A stretch of 64,000 nt of DNA from Pseudoalteromonas sp. R3. Lineage in GTDB: Bacteria > Pseudomonadota > Gammaproteobacteria > Enterobacterales > Alteromonadaceae. Location of the stretch: positions 2,108,001-2,172,000 of the forward strand of contig NZ_CP034835.1 in assembly GCF_004014715.1 (NCBI RefSeq), written 5' to 3'. Below the pieces are notes generated by a model, which searched no databases, had not been told where the DNA came from, and was given only the letters and a program-made list of their open reading frames with translations. The position numbers and the translations under genes were made by a program. Below are positions 24,942-34,768 of this stretch, in pieces (the stretch's first letter is position 1; the number at the start of each line of letters is the position of its first letter).

Positions 24942-25712
24942 TTAATCAAGCGAAATGATCGGCGCCTCATCGAATAGGTTCGAATTGAGTGGATGTGTCA
25001 CCAATGTGACCTGAATATTGGGCTGCTCACTGTATTCAGCAAAGGCCATCTCAGCGACCTGAGCATATTTGCTCAGGGTGTGTTGTAACTCTTGCCACAT
25101 TTTGTCATGCAGTATGGCTGGCATTTTTAATGGCTTGATCACAACATGATGCTGAGGTGTTTTGTGTGGGGCCATTACGGCTTCCAACGTTTGTTCCATG
25201 TGCCTACAAGCAGACTGTTTGATGACCATGCTGTCTGGCGCGAACCCTAAAGGTGGACTTACTAAAAACCTGAACTTGTTCTGGGGTTTTAATTCCAACA
25301 GCTCAATATCCTCCAGAGCACGCAAATATCGGTAGCTGGAAAGGTCGCTCAGACCAAATTCACAGGCAATTTTCTCCACGCTATGTTGCTGGTAAAACAA
25401 CCGTGAAAAATAGCTTAACAGGTGTGGGTTTTCTGCAAAGGCCTGGTCTTGACGCGCAGAAAAATAGGTGTGCGCTGTCCTATGTTGTTGGCTCTTACTC
25501 AGGAGCTCAGCCGTATCTATTCCGCACAACTGTGACAGTGTTAATAACCTGTCTAAACTAATGTCATCCTGATTGAGCATACGCTTGACGGTGTTTTCAG
25601 AAACGTCAAACAATGCAGCAATATCCTGATAGGTAAGTTGTCTTGATTTTAACTGGACTTTAACCGCGTCGAGACATCGCCTGATTATCTGCGTGTTGAG
25701 GTCTTTGGACAC
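24942..25712 (-). CDS. XRE-type helix-turn-helix transcriptional regulator
   Basis: A 256-residue protein: the N-terminal helix-turn-helix is seen at residues 22-50 (QLTYQDIAALFDVSENTVKR), then a second helical segment with HSVEKIACEFGLSDLSSYRY and a C-terminal effector-like region. It is convergent with astB (11 bp apart), so no control of astB is implied. The ligand is unknown. Confidence 0.75.
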   Translation of the reverse strand: MSKDLNTQIIRRCLDAVKVQLKSRQLTYQDIAALFDVSENTVKRMLNQDDISLDRLLTLSQLCGIDTAELLSKSQQHRTAHTYFSARQDQAFAENPHLLSYFSRLFYQQHSVEKIACEFGLSDLSSYRYLRALEDIELLELKPQNKFRFLVSPPLGFAPDSMVIKQSACRHMEQTLEAVMAPHKTPQHHVVIKPLKMPAILHDKMWQELQHTLSKYAQVAEMAFAEYSEQPNIQVTLVTHPLNSNLFDEAPIISLD

Positions 25713-25883
25713 TCTATTTACTCATTTATTGTTTACTCTAAAAGGTACCACAAAATGATTGCTTGGGTATCAAAATATGGTTCTTGGTAGTTTGTTATTA
25801 CCAGGTCGTTGTACCTTAAGTGACACGTGTATACAGTGACGGCACACCGACAAATACACTTGATAACACAAACCGGAACAGAC

Positions 25884-26903
25884 ATGCCCAAAGAGACAGC
25901 ACAAAGTCCACAAACAACATTTGCATTTACCTGGTTGGTTCCATTGGTTGTCGCAGTTGGCGTAACGCTGGGAGCGCAGTTTATATGCCAATGGGTATGG
26001 GGAGTCAGACTGCCTGTTATTGCAAAGCTGACTGTTTATTTTTCATCGCATTTTATCTGTGCCTGCCTAGTAAAAAAGTATCTTATCAGTCAACCAGGCA
26101 ATGAACCTCACCCGGGTTTAAGCTGGCCGCGTCCGGGTATTCATCGTTATCTGGGGCGCTACGGCATGATGTTTACCGCACTCCCATCCCTGGCGCTGAC
26201 ATTCCTAAACCCTTTGCTGGCCTTTCAACAGGCTAAGCTAATTGTTTGCCAGAGGTCGGTTGCAAGACGGGTCTCGGCAGGGCGAAATGACATGGCCGGA
26301 TATCAAAACAAAGTACGTTATCAATTACCATTTGAAGGTCGCTGGTTGGTTTACAATGGTGGTAATACACCTTTGACATCGCACTCATGGGGAGTGCTCT
26401 CGCAGAGGTTTGCTCTGGACTTTGTGATGGTCGATCACAATTATTCTCGCCATACCTCCAAGGGCCTGAATGTGAGCGATTATTATTGTTTTAATCAGCC
26501 TATTTTAGCGGCAGCTGACGGTGAGGTAGTGGCTGTATTCGACAAGGTGGCTCAGGCGCCTTTGGTAGGATTTGGCATGATCGACTTCCTGTGCCGCCAT
26601 TTTGCCGGTAATCATGTTGTTGTTAAACATGCACCTGGTGAATACGGTTTCTATGCTCATCTGAACAAAGGGTCTGTCCCAGTGAAAGTCGGTGACAGGG
26701 TGAAGCAGGGAGAGTTGTTGGGGCACTGCGGGTTCAGTGGTTTTACGAGTGAGCCACATTTACACTTTCATCTTCAGGACCACCCCAATATGTATTGTGC
26801 AATGGGTTTGCCCGTGACGTTTTGGGTTACACAAAGCCTGGAAAGTCATCAGGGTGCCTTACAATTGACGCGCGGTATGCTGGTTGGCAATGAGATGCAG
26901 TGA
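25884..26903 (+). CDS. Membrane-anchored M23-family peptidase
   Basis: A 339-residue protein: two or three N-terminal transmembrane helices, then a LytM-type metallopeptidase domain with the zinc-site pattern SHSWGVLSQRFALDF, a beta-sheet core and the signature EPHLHFHLQ near the C-terminus; AHLNKGSVPVKVGDRVKQG is the conserved turn. It would cleave peptidoglycan cross-bridges or act as a degenerate regulator. ATG 25884 is preferred over upstream codons because a GGAA site and the polar N-terminus begin there. Confidence 0.75.
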   Translation: MPKETAQSPQTTFAFTWLVPLVVAVGVTLGAQFICQWVWGVRLPVIAKLTVYFSSHFICACLVKKYLISQPGNEPHPGLSWPRPGIHRYLGRYGMMFTALPSLALTFLNPLLAFQQAKLIVCQRSVARRVSAGRNDMAGYQNKVRYQLPFEGRWLVYNGGNTPLTSHSWGVLSQRFALDFVMVDHNYSRHTSKGLNVSDYYCFNQPILAAADGEVVAVFDKVAQAPLVGFGMIDFLCRHFAGNHVVVKHAPGEYGFYAHLNKGSVPVKVGDRVKQGELLGHCGFSGFTSEPHLHFHLQDHPNMYCAMGLPVTFWVTQSLESHQGALQLTRGMLVGNEMQ

Positions 26904-26997
26904 CATTTTAAAGCTCAACTTGGCTTAAGGGCTTGTCATCACGAGGGGTCAGGGGTTTTAATGGACAGAGCAATAACAATACGCATGAAGGAGTACT

Positions 26998-27429
26998 ATG
27001 TCTGCCTATACCATCAGCACCGATCCGACACGGCTTAATTTTGACGTGATTTATAACTTTATCTCTGGCTCTTACTGGGCAAAAGGTATTCCCCGCGAGA
27101 CTATGGCCAGGGCAATCGACAATTCACTGTGCTTTGGCGTGTACTGCGAGGGGGGAGAGCAGGTGGGGTTCGCCCGGGTGATAACCGACAAGGCCACGTT
27201 CGCTTATCTTGCAGATGTGTTTGTTCTTGACCAACACAGAGGCCAGGGGTTAAGTAAGCAGTTGGTGAACGCGGTGATCAACCACCCTGAATTACAAGGC
27301 CTGCGCCGAATGATGCTCGCAACCAAAGATGCGCACGGCTTATATACCCAGTTTGGTTTTGAGACGCCGGACGACCCAAGTATCCTGATGCAAATTTGTC
27401 AGCCCGGTATTTATCAGGTCAAGGAGTGA
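26998..27429 (+). CDS. GNAT-family N-acetyltransferase
   Basis: A 143-residue acetyltransferase: VGFARVITDKATFAYLADVFVL followed by the acetyl-CoA loop QHRGQGLSKQLV, and a C-terminal YTQFGF typical of the family. A strong AAGGAG site precedes ATG. The substrate is unknown. The next gene starts 4 bp later, so they are probably co-transcribed. Confidence 0.85.
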   Translation: MSAYTISTDPTRLNFDVIYNFISGSYWAKGIPRETMARAIDNSLCFGVYCEGGEQVGFARVITDKATFAYLADVFVLDQHRGQGLSKQLVNAVINHPELQGLRRMMLATKDAHGLYTQFGFETPDDPSILMQICQPGIYQVKE

Positions 27430-27433
27430 CCTC

Positions 27434-27760
27434 ATGGAACTAGGTCAGTGCGAATGCGGTGCGTTTATTTTCCAGGTTGGGGAGTCTATGTATGACATCT
27501 CGACCGGTATTTGCAGGCGGTGTGGAGAAATATCCGACAGGCAATACTTGGTAAATCGCAACGACTTTCGATGGCTTCAAAAAGGCCGGGTCTCTACCTG
27601 GAAGTACCGTAGCTTCTGTGCTCAGTGTGGGAGCGATTTACCCCAAGAACAGGGGAACAATGTGATCGAAGTGCCTGCTCGGATGCTCAAAAAGGGCACT
27701 TCAGAGGATGAAATAATCGCTTTACATAAACGTTATGCAGAGCGAATCAAAAAACGTTAG
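27434..27760 (+). CDS. Small zinc-ribbon-like protein of unknown function
   Basis: A 108-residue protein with three CxC/CxxC pairs: CECG near residue 6, CRRCG near 28 and CAQCG near 62, suggesting two zinc sites. The tail is rich in Lys and Arg. It probably belongs to the GNAT gene's transcript. Confidence 0.55.
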   Translation: MELGQCECGAFIFQVGESMYDISTGICRRCGEISDRQYLVNRNDFRWLQKGRVSTWKYRSFCAQCGSDLPQEQGNNVIEVPARMLKKGTSEDEIIALHKRYAERIKKR

Positions 27761-27792
27761 AAAGTGTAAAGCGCAATCTGGGACACTTTTTT
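27761..27792 (+). terminator. Rho-independent terminator
   Basis: AAAGTGT (27761-27767) pairs with ACACTTT (27783-27789) and T continues to 27792. It closes the GNAT unit right after its stop codon. Confidence 0.6.
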
Positions 27793-27846
27793 AGTGCCGC
27801 GCTCTGTCACACTGGCCGTAAGTTTGTAGTACTCACGGAGCTGGTT

Positions 27847-28734
27847 GTGAACCTCCTTAATTCAATTTCTTTTGGTGCGATTATTCGCACCAGCCCAGTT
27901 AAAATTCTGCTCACCTGGACCATGGTGATCTTAGAAAATATCCTATTAATTTTATTGCCTTTATTTATCGGCCACGCCATTGATGGCGTGTTAGCTCAGT
28001 CACTGACACCGCTCACCTGGTTTGCACTGGTGTTGGTGGCGCTGGTGGTGATCAGTGTCCTGCGGCGCTTTTATGATACCCGTGTATTTGGTGACATCCG
28101 TGTCTGGTTGGCTGAAATGCTGGCCTATAAGCTACGCGCTGCCCCGGTGTCAGTAAAAGACGCGCGGCTGACTATGTCACGTGAGCTGGTTGATTTTCTC
28201 GAAAATGACCTGCCTGGCGTGTTTACCGCTGTGATTCAGCTGGTCGCCACTGTGATGATTCTGGCGTCATTCCATTTGTATCTGGCCTACAGTGTCGTGT
28301 TGGCTGCTGCATTGATGTGTCTAATTTATGCGCTGTTTCATGACCGTTTCAGTCTGCTTAATAGCAAGCTTAATGACCAGCTTGAGCAACAGGTTTGGGT
28401 GCTGAGCCACAGGCCACTTGGCGCTGTCAGTGCGCACTTTGAACGCCTTAAACGATGTGAGATCCGACTATCCGATACAGAAGCCTGGGTTTATGGCCTG
28501 ATCTTCCTTGTACTCTTTGCTGCTGTACTCGGTAATTTGTGGATGGTGCAGCTGATCTCCGATATCAGTGTTGGTCAGGTGTTCTCCATTGTGACCTATT
28601 CCCTCGAATTTGTAGATACCGCAATTATGTTGCCCATCACGCTACAGACGCTGTCTCGCCTGAGCGAAATCAGTAAGCGACTCAACCAACCTGTTGATAC
28701 CGTGCCTAACCAGGAGGTGATCCATGATGTTTAA
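27847..28734 (+). CDS. ABC-type six-helix membrane protein without ATPase
   Basis: A 295-residue inner-membrane protein resembling an ABC transporter transmembrane domain (PF13748-like), with helices near residues 18-40, 55-75, 130-165 and 220-255, and no Walker motifs. It is the first gene of an operon with an RND adaptor and an RND pump; the following gene overlaps its end. GTG start. Its partner ATPase is not in this window; a structural role with the RND system is possible but unproven. Confidence 0.7.
   Translation: MNLLNSISFGAIIRTSPVKILLTWTMVILENILLILLPLFIGHAIDGVLAQSLTPLTWFALVLVALVVISVLRRFYDTRVFGDIRVWLAEMLAYKLRAAPVSVKDARLTMSRELVDFLENDLPGVFTAVIQLVATVMILASFHLYLAYSVVLAAALMCLIYALFHDRFSLLNSKLNDQLEQQVWVLSHRPLGAVSAHFERLKRCEIRLSDTEAWVYGLIFLVLFAAVLGNLWMVQLISDISVGQVFSIVTYSLEFVDTAIMLPITLQTLSRLSEISKRLNQPVDTVPNQEVIHDV
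28712..28722 (+). promoter_or_regulatory. Near-perfect ribosome binding site for the RND adaptor
   Basis: AGGAGGTGATC matches the 3' end of 16S rRNA over 11 bases and lies 1 base before the tandem ATG codons at 28724 and 28727, inside the end of the upstream gene. It probably drives high, independent translation of the adaptor. Confidence 0.8.
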
Positions 28735-29869
28735 AGCCCGTTTGCCGGCCATTGCTGCCGGCGCCACATTACTCTTGTCATTGGTGACCGTGGTGCTAAT
28801 GACACCCGTTGAACCCATGCCTCGGGTTGAACAAGTTGTGGTGCCAACAGTCTCTGTGTTGACCATAGAGCGTACTGAACTGACGCCCACATTATCCGTC
28901 CAGGCACATACTCAGGCACGCTGGCCTGTGCAATTGAAGGCAACCAGCAGCGCCAGGTTAGCGTATCTGGGCACAGATATGGAGCCGGGTAAGCATGTGA
29001 AAAAAGGTCAGGTACTGGCACGGCTCAATACCCGTTTACTTGAATCTCAGCTTGTTGAGGCGCGCAGTACATTGAAACAGGCTGAGCTCAATTTACAGCA
29101 ACAACTGCATGAGCAAGAGGTCGCACAGAGCATGCGGCCCGCTCAAAGCAGCACGGCATTTGCCAGAATGGAACCGCATCTGGCGGCGGCGCGAGCGGAA
29201 TTGGCACGCGCACAACAAAATGTAAAAAGTGCACAACAAATGCTGGATGACGCCATTATTGTTGCTCCTTACGATGCCATGATCACACAGCGCTTTGTGA
29301 GCCCGGGAGAATGGATGGAAGCCAGTCAGACTCTGTTCGAACTGGTGGCCAGCGACAGCATGGATATTCATGTGCCCCTGTCACAGCATGACTGGGACAG
29401 AATAAGTACAGCTGATCTCGATAAAAATGTGATTAAAATACACAGCCGCTCGGGTGCGAGCTGGCCGGCATCTGTGCGTTATGTGTCGCCACTGGTCAAT
29501 GAAACAACGCGCCAGCGAACGTTAGTGCTGACGGTGTTCGATCCCTATCATCACGAAACTCAGTTGCTCCCGAACCAACAAGTGAAAGTGCAGTTTGAGC
29601 TCAAAAATGAAGGAGCCTTATATGAACTGCCACTCAGCGCTGTTGATCCGGACGAACTTATCTGGGTGGTAACAGCGCAGCAACAGCTGCGTCAGCTGAA
29701 TGTCCGGGTTATCGAGGTAAGAGCGAACAGCGTGATTGTGTCACTGATTGACGAGCAACCTGCTTCATTGCAGGTTGTGCGTTTCCCACTGCGTTCCATG
29801 ATGGCTAAAAAGAAAGTAAACCCGGTTACAGAGGCGTTGCAGATTGCAGACAAGCAGGAGGCGCTATGA
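28724..29869 (+). CDS. RND efflux periplasmic adaptor (HlyD/MFP family)
   Basis: A 381-residue protein: one N-terminal signal-anchor helix (residues 9-28), a lipoyl-like half motif (RLAYLGTDMEPGKHVKKGQVL) and its partner after a coiled-coil hairpin of about 90 residues (TLKQAELNLQQQLHEQEV ... LARAQQNVKSAQQML), then beta-barrel and membrane-proximal domains. It links the RND pump to an outer-membrane channel. The next gene overlaps it by 4 bp. No outer-membrane TolC-like gene is nearby. Confidence 0.9.
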   Translation: MMFKARLPAIAAGATLLLSLVTVVLMTPVEPMPRVEQVVVPTVSVLTIERTELTPTLSVQAHTQARWPVQLKATSSARLAYLGTDMEPGKHVKKGQVLARLNTRLLESQLVEARSTLKQAELNLQQQLHEQEVAQSMRPAQSSTAFARMEPHLAAARAELARAQQNVKSAQQMLDDAIIVAPYDAMITQRFVSPGEWMEASQTLFELVASDSMDIHVPLSQHDWDRISTADLDKNVIKIHSRSGASWPASVRYVSPLVNETTRQRTLVLTVFDPYHHETQLLPNQQVKVQFELKNEGALYELPLSAVDPDELIWVVTAQQQLRQLNVRVIEVRANSVIVSLIDEQPASLQVVRFPLRSMMAKKKVNPVTEALQIADKQEAL

Positions 29870-32800
29870 GCTGGCTAAGCAAATGGTTTATTGATAACCC
29901 GGTGGCTGCCAACTTACTGATGGCGATGATTATTGCTGGTGGTCTGCTGGCGTTTGGTCAGCTCAGAGTTGAGTCTTTTCCTCAGATAGCGCCATCCAGT
30001 CTTAGTATTCACGTAGCATATCCGGGCGGCACAGCAAGGCAGATTGACGAAAGCATTACGCAACGTGTTGAGGAGTCGGTCAGCTCGGTGGCGGGGATAA
30101 AACAAATTACCAGCCAGTCGCAGGCTGGATTGTCTACCGTAACCATTCGCAAAAAGCCCGATGCGGACCTTGGCAAGTTACTGGAGGAAGTTCGCAATCA
30201 GGTTAATGCTATCAGCCACTTTCCGGCTCAGGCTGAAAAGCCCATTGTGACCCGGGATGAATTTACTAATCTGGCGGCGTTTGTCATTGTTTCTGCGCCG
30301 CGCAGCGATGAGGCTCTGCAACAAGTTGCCAGGCGCATAGAGTTGGCGCTAAAAAAGCACTCCGACATTTCCAAAGTCAGCAACTGGGGAGCGCGTGAGC
30401 CACGGATATACATTGACCCCGACCCTGAAGCACTGCTGCGCTATGGCATGACGCTGGAGCAGCTTGCGGGCACAATGGTGCAGATGTCGCTCGAAACACG
30501 CAGTGGGCAATTGCAACATGAAGGCGGGCGTATTACCTTGCGTGGAGACGGCTATCTGAGCGCGCTGGGTGAGTTGAAAAAGCTGCCTGTGATAAACGGT
30601 CCGGCAGGAGAAGTGACTTTAGGCGAGGTTGCAACTGTGCGCAGAGGCTATGAGCACAGCGACGCCATAGTTCGCAACAATGGCATACCCGGTATTGCAC
30701 TGATGGTCAGCACTAGTCAGAGCGACAATCTACTTGATGTCAGCGCGGCAATTCGTGACACCATTGCTGAGCTAAAGCCTGTGCTGGCAGAAGACATTGA
30801 GATCACTACCATGGCAGACATGGCACCTTATATAGAAGAGCAGCTACAAAGGCTGGGCAGCAGTGCCTGGCAGGGTTTACTGATAGTTATTTTACTGTTG
30901 GGGGTCTTTCTAAACCTGAGACTGGCATTTTGGGTCGCTGCGGGGATCCCGGTTGCCATCTGTGGCACTTTATATGGTATGCAGTTACTGGACTATAGCC
31001 TCAATGACATCACCTTGTTTGGCTTTATTTTAGTATTGGGCATTTTGGTCGATGATGCGGTCGTTGTCGGTGAAGCCATTGATGAACACCAAAACGGCAG
31101 TGCCAACTACAAGCAAGCCGCCTACACAGGTGTTGAGTCTGTGACCGTCGCAACCGTGTTTGGTGTACTGACCAGTATTGCGGCGTTTTCGCCTATGCTC
31201 TGGATTAACAATGATCTGGCAAAATTGTTTGCAGGGTTTTCGGCTGTCGTTATTCTGGCATTGTGTTTTTCACTGGTCGAAAGCAAGTTCATCCTGCCAT
31301 CACATTTGGCTGCAATGTCTCGTAAAGGGGCGCGAAGTGGGATTGTCGCCACAGTTCAAAACAAAGCGCGCTGGGCACTAACCCAGTTCATTCAGCACAT
31401 CTACAAACCCATGCTGTGTGTGAGCCTGAAGCATAAAAGATCCACTTTGGTGATGTTTTTATCCGCTTTTGTATTGGCCTATGGTCTTTGGCTGGGTGGC
31501 GCGATACGAAGTACTTTGTTTCCGGATATTCCGGGCCGATATGTGACTGCGAAGGTAACTTTGGAAGAGGGAGCGCCGCTTGGGTTGCAGGCACGGGCGT
31601 TGAGCCAGCTTGAGCTCAGTGCGCAGAAAGCCAACAACACCCTGCAGGCAGACTACGCCCTAAATGCAGCTCCGATGAAAAATATTCTGGCGTGGTCCAA
31701 TGGGTTTGGTGAGCTGGAAGTGACCGCTGAGCTGACCTCGGAAGCACTTAATGTACTACCAGCGAACACACTTAGCGACGCCTGGCGTGAGTATGCTGCA
31801 AACATAGAGGGCAGTTACGCGCAGCACTTTAGTGCCGCAGAGCCTCCGGCGGGGGGCACTTTTCTGGCCATTTCATCCCATGATGTTTTGCAGGCAAAGC
31901 AGGTCAGCGACCTGTTACGTGAAAAGCTGGCAGGTTTGCCCGGCGTGAAAGACGTACGAGACGACCACCAGGCAGCACAGCGACAGATCCGGATCAGGCT
32001 AAACGCATTCGGTCGCCAGTTGGGGCTCACCCAGGCACAGGTGGCAGAGTTGGTCGCCAATGCGCTTGGTGAGAGAGAGGTGCATAGGTTGTTATATCAA
32101 TCTCAGGAACTAAAAGTGGTTTTGCGCTTTGCACAGCAGGCAGTACGAACAGAGCATGAATTAAAGGATATGCGGGTAATACTCAAGGACGGGCAAAGTG
32201 TAGCATTGGGTGATGTGGTCCGGTTAAGTTATGAGTACGAACCACAGGCGTTACAGCGTCGCGATCGCTCACGGGTGATTAACCTTTATTGGTCTCAGGA
32301 TCGTGCATCAGGCTCACCGGAACAAACGCTGGCATTACTGGCCAAAGAGATTGAGACACTAAAAACCCAATATCCTGAGGTGGGTATCAAGCCTGCGGGT
32401 GAGTATGAAGAAATCGACGAAGTGAGCAAAGGTTTTAAAGCGGCATTATTACTGACATTGATGCTGATCTATGTGCTGCTGGCGGTCCCACTTAAGTCCT
32501 ACTGGCAGCCGCTTATCATCATGGCTGTGATCCCCTTTGGGTTTGCCGGTGCCATTTTTGGCCATGCCATAATGGATCTGCCTGTCAGCTTATTGTCCTT
32601 GTTTGGTATGATGGCGATGACAGGGATTGTGGTGAATGACGCCTTAGTACTGATGACTCGCTTTAACAGCGAATATCGCAAGGGCATTGAGTCCACTGAG
32701 GCGCTGATAATGGCAGGTACCGCTCGTTTCAGAGCGATTTTTCTGACCACAGTGACCACTGTGTGCGGTTTGTTGCCTTTGTTGTTCGGGACATCTGAAC

Positions 32801-32958
32801 AAGTCCAGTACTTAAAACCTGCTGCGGTATCTCTGGTATTTGGTGAATTATTCGCAACCCTGATCACCTTGTTCTTAATACCCGTGTTGCTTGGCTTCAG
32901 CCATAGACAACCCCGCTCTGCTGTCTCGTCAGCCAGGGAGACAATGACGGTCAGTTGA
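29866..32958 (+). CDS. RND efflux transporter permease
   Basis: A 1030-residue inner-membrane pump of the HAE1/AcrB superfamily: a first helix (ANLLMAMIIAGGLLAFGQL), a large periplasmic loop, the helix bundle with GILVDDAVVVGEAI (proton-relay Asp pair), and a second half with the repeat MMAMTGIVVNDALVLMTRF. The length is normal. With the adaptor it should export hydrophobic compounds. It is followed 55 bp later by an AraC-like regulator. Confidence 0.93.
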   Translation: MSWLSKWFIDNPVAANLLMAMIIAGGLLAFGQLRVESFPQIAPSSLSIHVAYPGGTARQIDESITQRVEESVSSVAGIKQITSQSQAGLSTVTIRKKPDADLGKLLEEVRNQVNAISHFPAQAEKPIVTRDEFTNLAAFVIVSAPRSDEALQQVARRIELALKKHSDISKVSNWGAREPRIYIDPDPEALLRYGMTLEQLAGTMVQMSLETRSGQLQHEGGRITLRGDGYLSALGELKKLPVINGPAGEVTLGEVATVRRGYEHSDAIVRNNGIPGIALMVSTSQSDNLLDVSAAIRDTIAELKPVLAEDIEITTMADMAPYIEEQLQRLGSSAWQGLLIVILLLGVFLNLRLAFWVAAGIPVAICGTLYGMQLLDYSLNDITLFGFILVLGILVDDAVVVGEAIDEHQNGSANYKQAAYTGVESVTVATVFGVLTSIAAFSPMLWINNDLAKLFAGFSAVVILALCFSLVESKFILPSHLAAMSRKGARSGIVATVQNKARWALTQFIQHIYKPMLCVSLKHKRSTLVMFLSAFVLAYGLWLGGAIRSTLFPDIPGRYVTAKVTLEEGAPLGLQARALSQLELSAQKANNTLQADYALNAAPMKNILAWSNGFGELEVTAELTSEALNVLPANTLSDAWREYAANIEGSYAQHFSAAEPPAGGTFLAISSHDVLQAKQVSDLLREKLAGLPGVKDVRDDHQAAQRQIRIRLNAFGRQLGLTQAQVAELVANALGEREVHRLLYQSQELKVVLRFAQQAVRTEHELKDMRVILKDGQSVALGDVVRLSYEYEPQALQRRDRSRVINLYWSQDRASGSPEQTLALLAKEIETLKTQYPEVGIKPAGEYEEIDEVSKGFKAALLLTLMLIYVLLAVPLKSYWQPLIIMAVIPFGFAGAIFGHAIMDLPVSLLSLFGMMAMTGIVVNDALVLMTRFNSEYRKGIESTEALIMAGTARFRAIFLTTVTTVCGLLPLLFGTSEQVQYLKPAAVSLVFGELFATLITLFLIPVLLGFSHRQPRSAVSSARETMTVS

Positions 32959-33013
32959 CTTCGGGCTACTGCCTGAGCGATAGTTGTCGCCTAGGATTTA
33001 CCAGTGAGCCCGT

Positions 33014-33913
33014 ATGTCAGAGAACAAAGAGCCCGTGTTTAATCTGGTGCCAGAAATTGCTTTACTGGCACCTTTGCCCGATCACATGCGTAAACGATTT
33101 GAATTGGCGTTGCTGTTGATGCATGAACAACTTGAAGCGGGGTTGACCTGGCAGCAGATAGCTAAAAAAAGTGCCATTTCTGCATTTCATTTTCATCGTC
33201 AGTTTAGCAAATTGTTCAATGAAACCCCGGGACGTTATTTAAGTCGGGTTCGGCTGCAATATGCGGTGTATTATCTGTTGTATCACGACACTCTGTCGGT
33301 CACAGATATTGCTCAGTTATGTGGCTTTGCTTCTTCGCAGGCGTTGGCCAAAGCACTCAAGCGCGAGCTAGGGTTAACTGCAAAAGCGATACGTTTAATG
33401 GCTCAGCAAGCAACCCCTGCGCAAACAACGGTATTAATGGACAAACTGGCCCACCCAGGGGAGTCCGGCTCACTGGAGAAACAACTTGCTGAGGCCTTGC
33501 CATGCAATCGTACGTTTTTTGACAAACGTTATATCAGGCTCGTCCCCACGGATACAACCGATTGGGACCTGATCCTAGACCACTATGGGGAACAATCGGT
33601 AGGACTGCTGGGGATCACACAAACTACCGAGCTTGAGAAAAGCTGGTCGGATATTCATACTCAGGTAGGAAAAGTGGTGGCTCAGTCAGAGCCCTATGAT
33701 TTGGAGCTCGCAGCCGGTAACTACTTTTGTTGTCGGGCCTATCTGTTGTCGGATGTGGCCTATAGCCAGGTGCTGCATACTCTCTTTGAAAAAGCACAAC
33801 TAGCCGGTTACGAGGTCGATCCCAAAGGTCACTTTATAGAGTGGATTGAAGAGGTAGATATGGAGCGGTATGGGGGGATCACGATGCAATTTCAGATCCC
33901 CATTCTTTCCTGA
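33014..33913 (+). CDS. AraC-family regulator with GyrI-like effector domain
   Basis: A 299-residue protein: an AraC helix-turn-helix pair at residues 25-130 (GLTWQQIAKKSAISAFHFHR and LSVTDIAQLCGFASSQALA) followed by a GyrI/Rob-like small-molecule-binding domain (residues 165-299). Regulators of this type (Rob, SoxS-related) often activate efflux pumps upon ligand binding, and this one follows the RND operon. No ligand is known. Confidence 0.85.
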   Translation: MSENKEPVFNLVPEIALLAPLPDHMRKRFELALLLMHEQLEAGLTWQQIAKKSAISAFHFHRQFSKLFNETPGRYLSRVRLQYAVYYLLYHDTLSVTDIAQLCGFASSQALAKALKRELGLTAKAIRLMAQQATPAQTTVLMDKLAHPGESGSLEKQLAEALPCNRTFFDKRYIRLVPTDTTDWDLILDHYGEQSVGLLGITQTTELEKSWSDIHTQVGKVVAQSEPYDLELAAGNYFCCRAYLLSDVAYSQVLHTLFEKAQLAGYEVDPKGHFIEWIEEVDMERYGGITMQFQIPILS

Positions 33914-33934
33914 ATGAATGTACATGGAGGCAAA

Positions 33935-34264
33935 ATGGCAAGTTTATTTGTATATGGCACATTGGCTCCAGGGCGTCCCAATGAGCATATTTTGGCCGAT
34001 GTAGATGGCCAATGGCAACCAGGCAAAGTGAATGGCCAATTGTGTAATGCTGGCTGGGGTGCTGAGTTAGGGTATCCGGGACTGATTCTGGACAATGGCA
34101 CGCAGCAGGTCGCAGGTCAGGTCTTTACGTCAGAACAATTGAGCACTCATTGGCACAGACTGGATGACTTTGAGGGAGCGCACTACACTAGAGTACTGAC
34201 TGATGTAGAGCTCGATAGCGGCGCGATAATACAAGCGTATGTATACACCCTCTCGCAAGGTTAG
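33935..34264 (+). CDS. Gamma-glutamylcyclotransferase-like protein
   Basis: A 109-residue protein with the family signature LFVYGTLAPGRPNEHIL, a middle GQVFTSEQLSTHWHRLDDFEGAHYTR containing the expected acidic residue, and a C-terminal strand. It would cyclise gamma-glutamyl amines or act as a small-molecule-turnover enzyme. ATG 33935 has the RBS TGGAGGC; the longer upstream frame is non-conserved. Confidence 0.85.
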   Translation: MASLFVYGTLAPGRPNEHILADVDGQWQPGKVNGQLCNAGWGAELGYPGLILDNGTQQVAGQVFTSEQLSTHWHRLDDFEGAHYTRVLTDVELDSGAIIQAYVYTLSQG

Positions 34265-34268
34265 TTTA

Positions 34269-34627
34269 ATGATTAAAAATCGGCTTTTTATAATTTCTTA
34301 GCAGCTGTGGGCGTGACGTTCATTGTCCATGCATGTCGTTTGGCGGCCAGTTGGATATCATCTGATAAGGTATATATCGGCAGTCAAAGAGCCTATGTTG
34401 TCGAGGTCCTAGGTGAGCCAAGCCAGCAAAGAGCTAAGGCTTCAAACCTTAATATATGGAACATAAGAGCATTATTCGGCGGCGTACAGATACTGGTAAA
34501 TTATGGCGGAGATAATTGCAGTATTGAGTTAAGTACCGATTGTCATGTGATCAGTTTAGACGTGCGTTACTTCACTGTTTGGGGTAATACGGCCTTTCTG
34601 TCTTACGCAAAATATGTTCACGTGTAG
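34269..34627 (+). pseudogene. Small exported protein, apparently frameshifted near its start
   Basis: The frame from 34277 to 34627 (KSAFYNFLAAVGVTFIVHACRL, then SDKVYIGSQRAYVVEVLGEPSQQ) has real-protein character but no good start. The ATG at 34269 gives MIKNRLF in the neighbouring frame. One additional T in the TTTTT run at 34285-34289 would fuse them into MIKNRLFYNFLAAVGVTFIV, a normal signal peptide. Otherwise a GTG at 34307 must be used. No family was recognised. Confidence 0.45.
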
Positions 34628-34768
34628 CTCTAAAGCTGCGCCGATAATTGACACTTTTCGAAAACTCGGTCTACTTTTAATTAACCGCAGTTTAATGCAT
34701 GTGTGATTGCAACCACCAGGTATTAAGCCTGCGAGCGCGTGCTTTCACCTATGCTCAGAGGTTAATTG

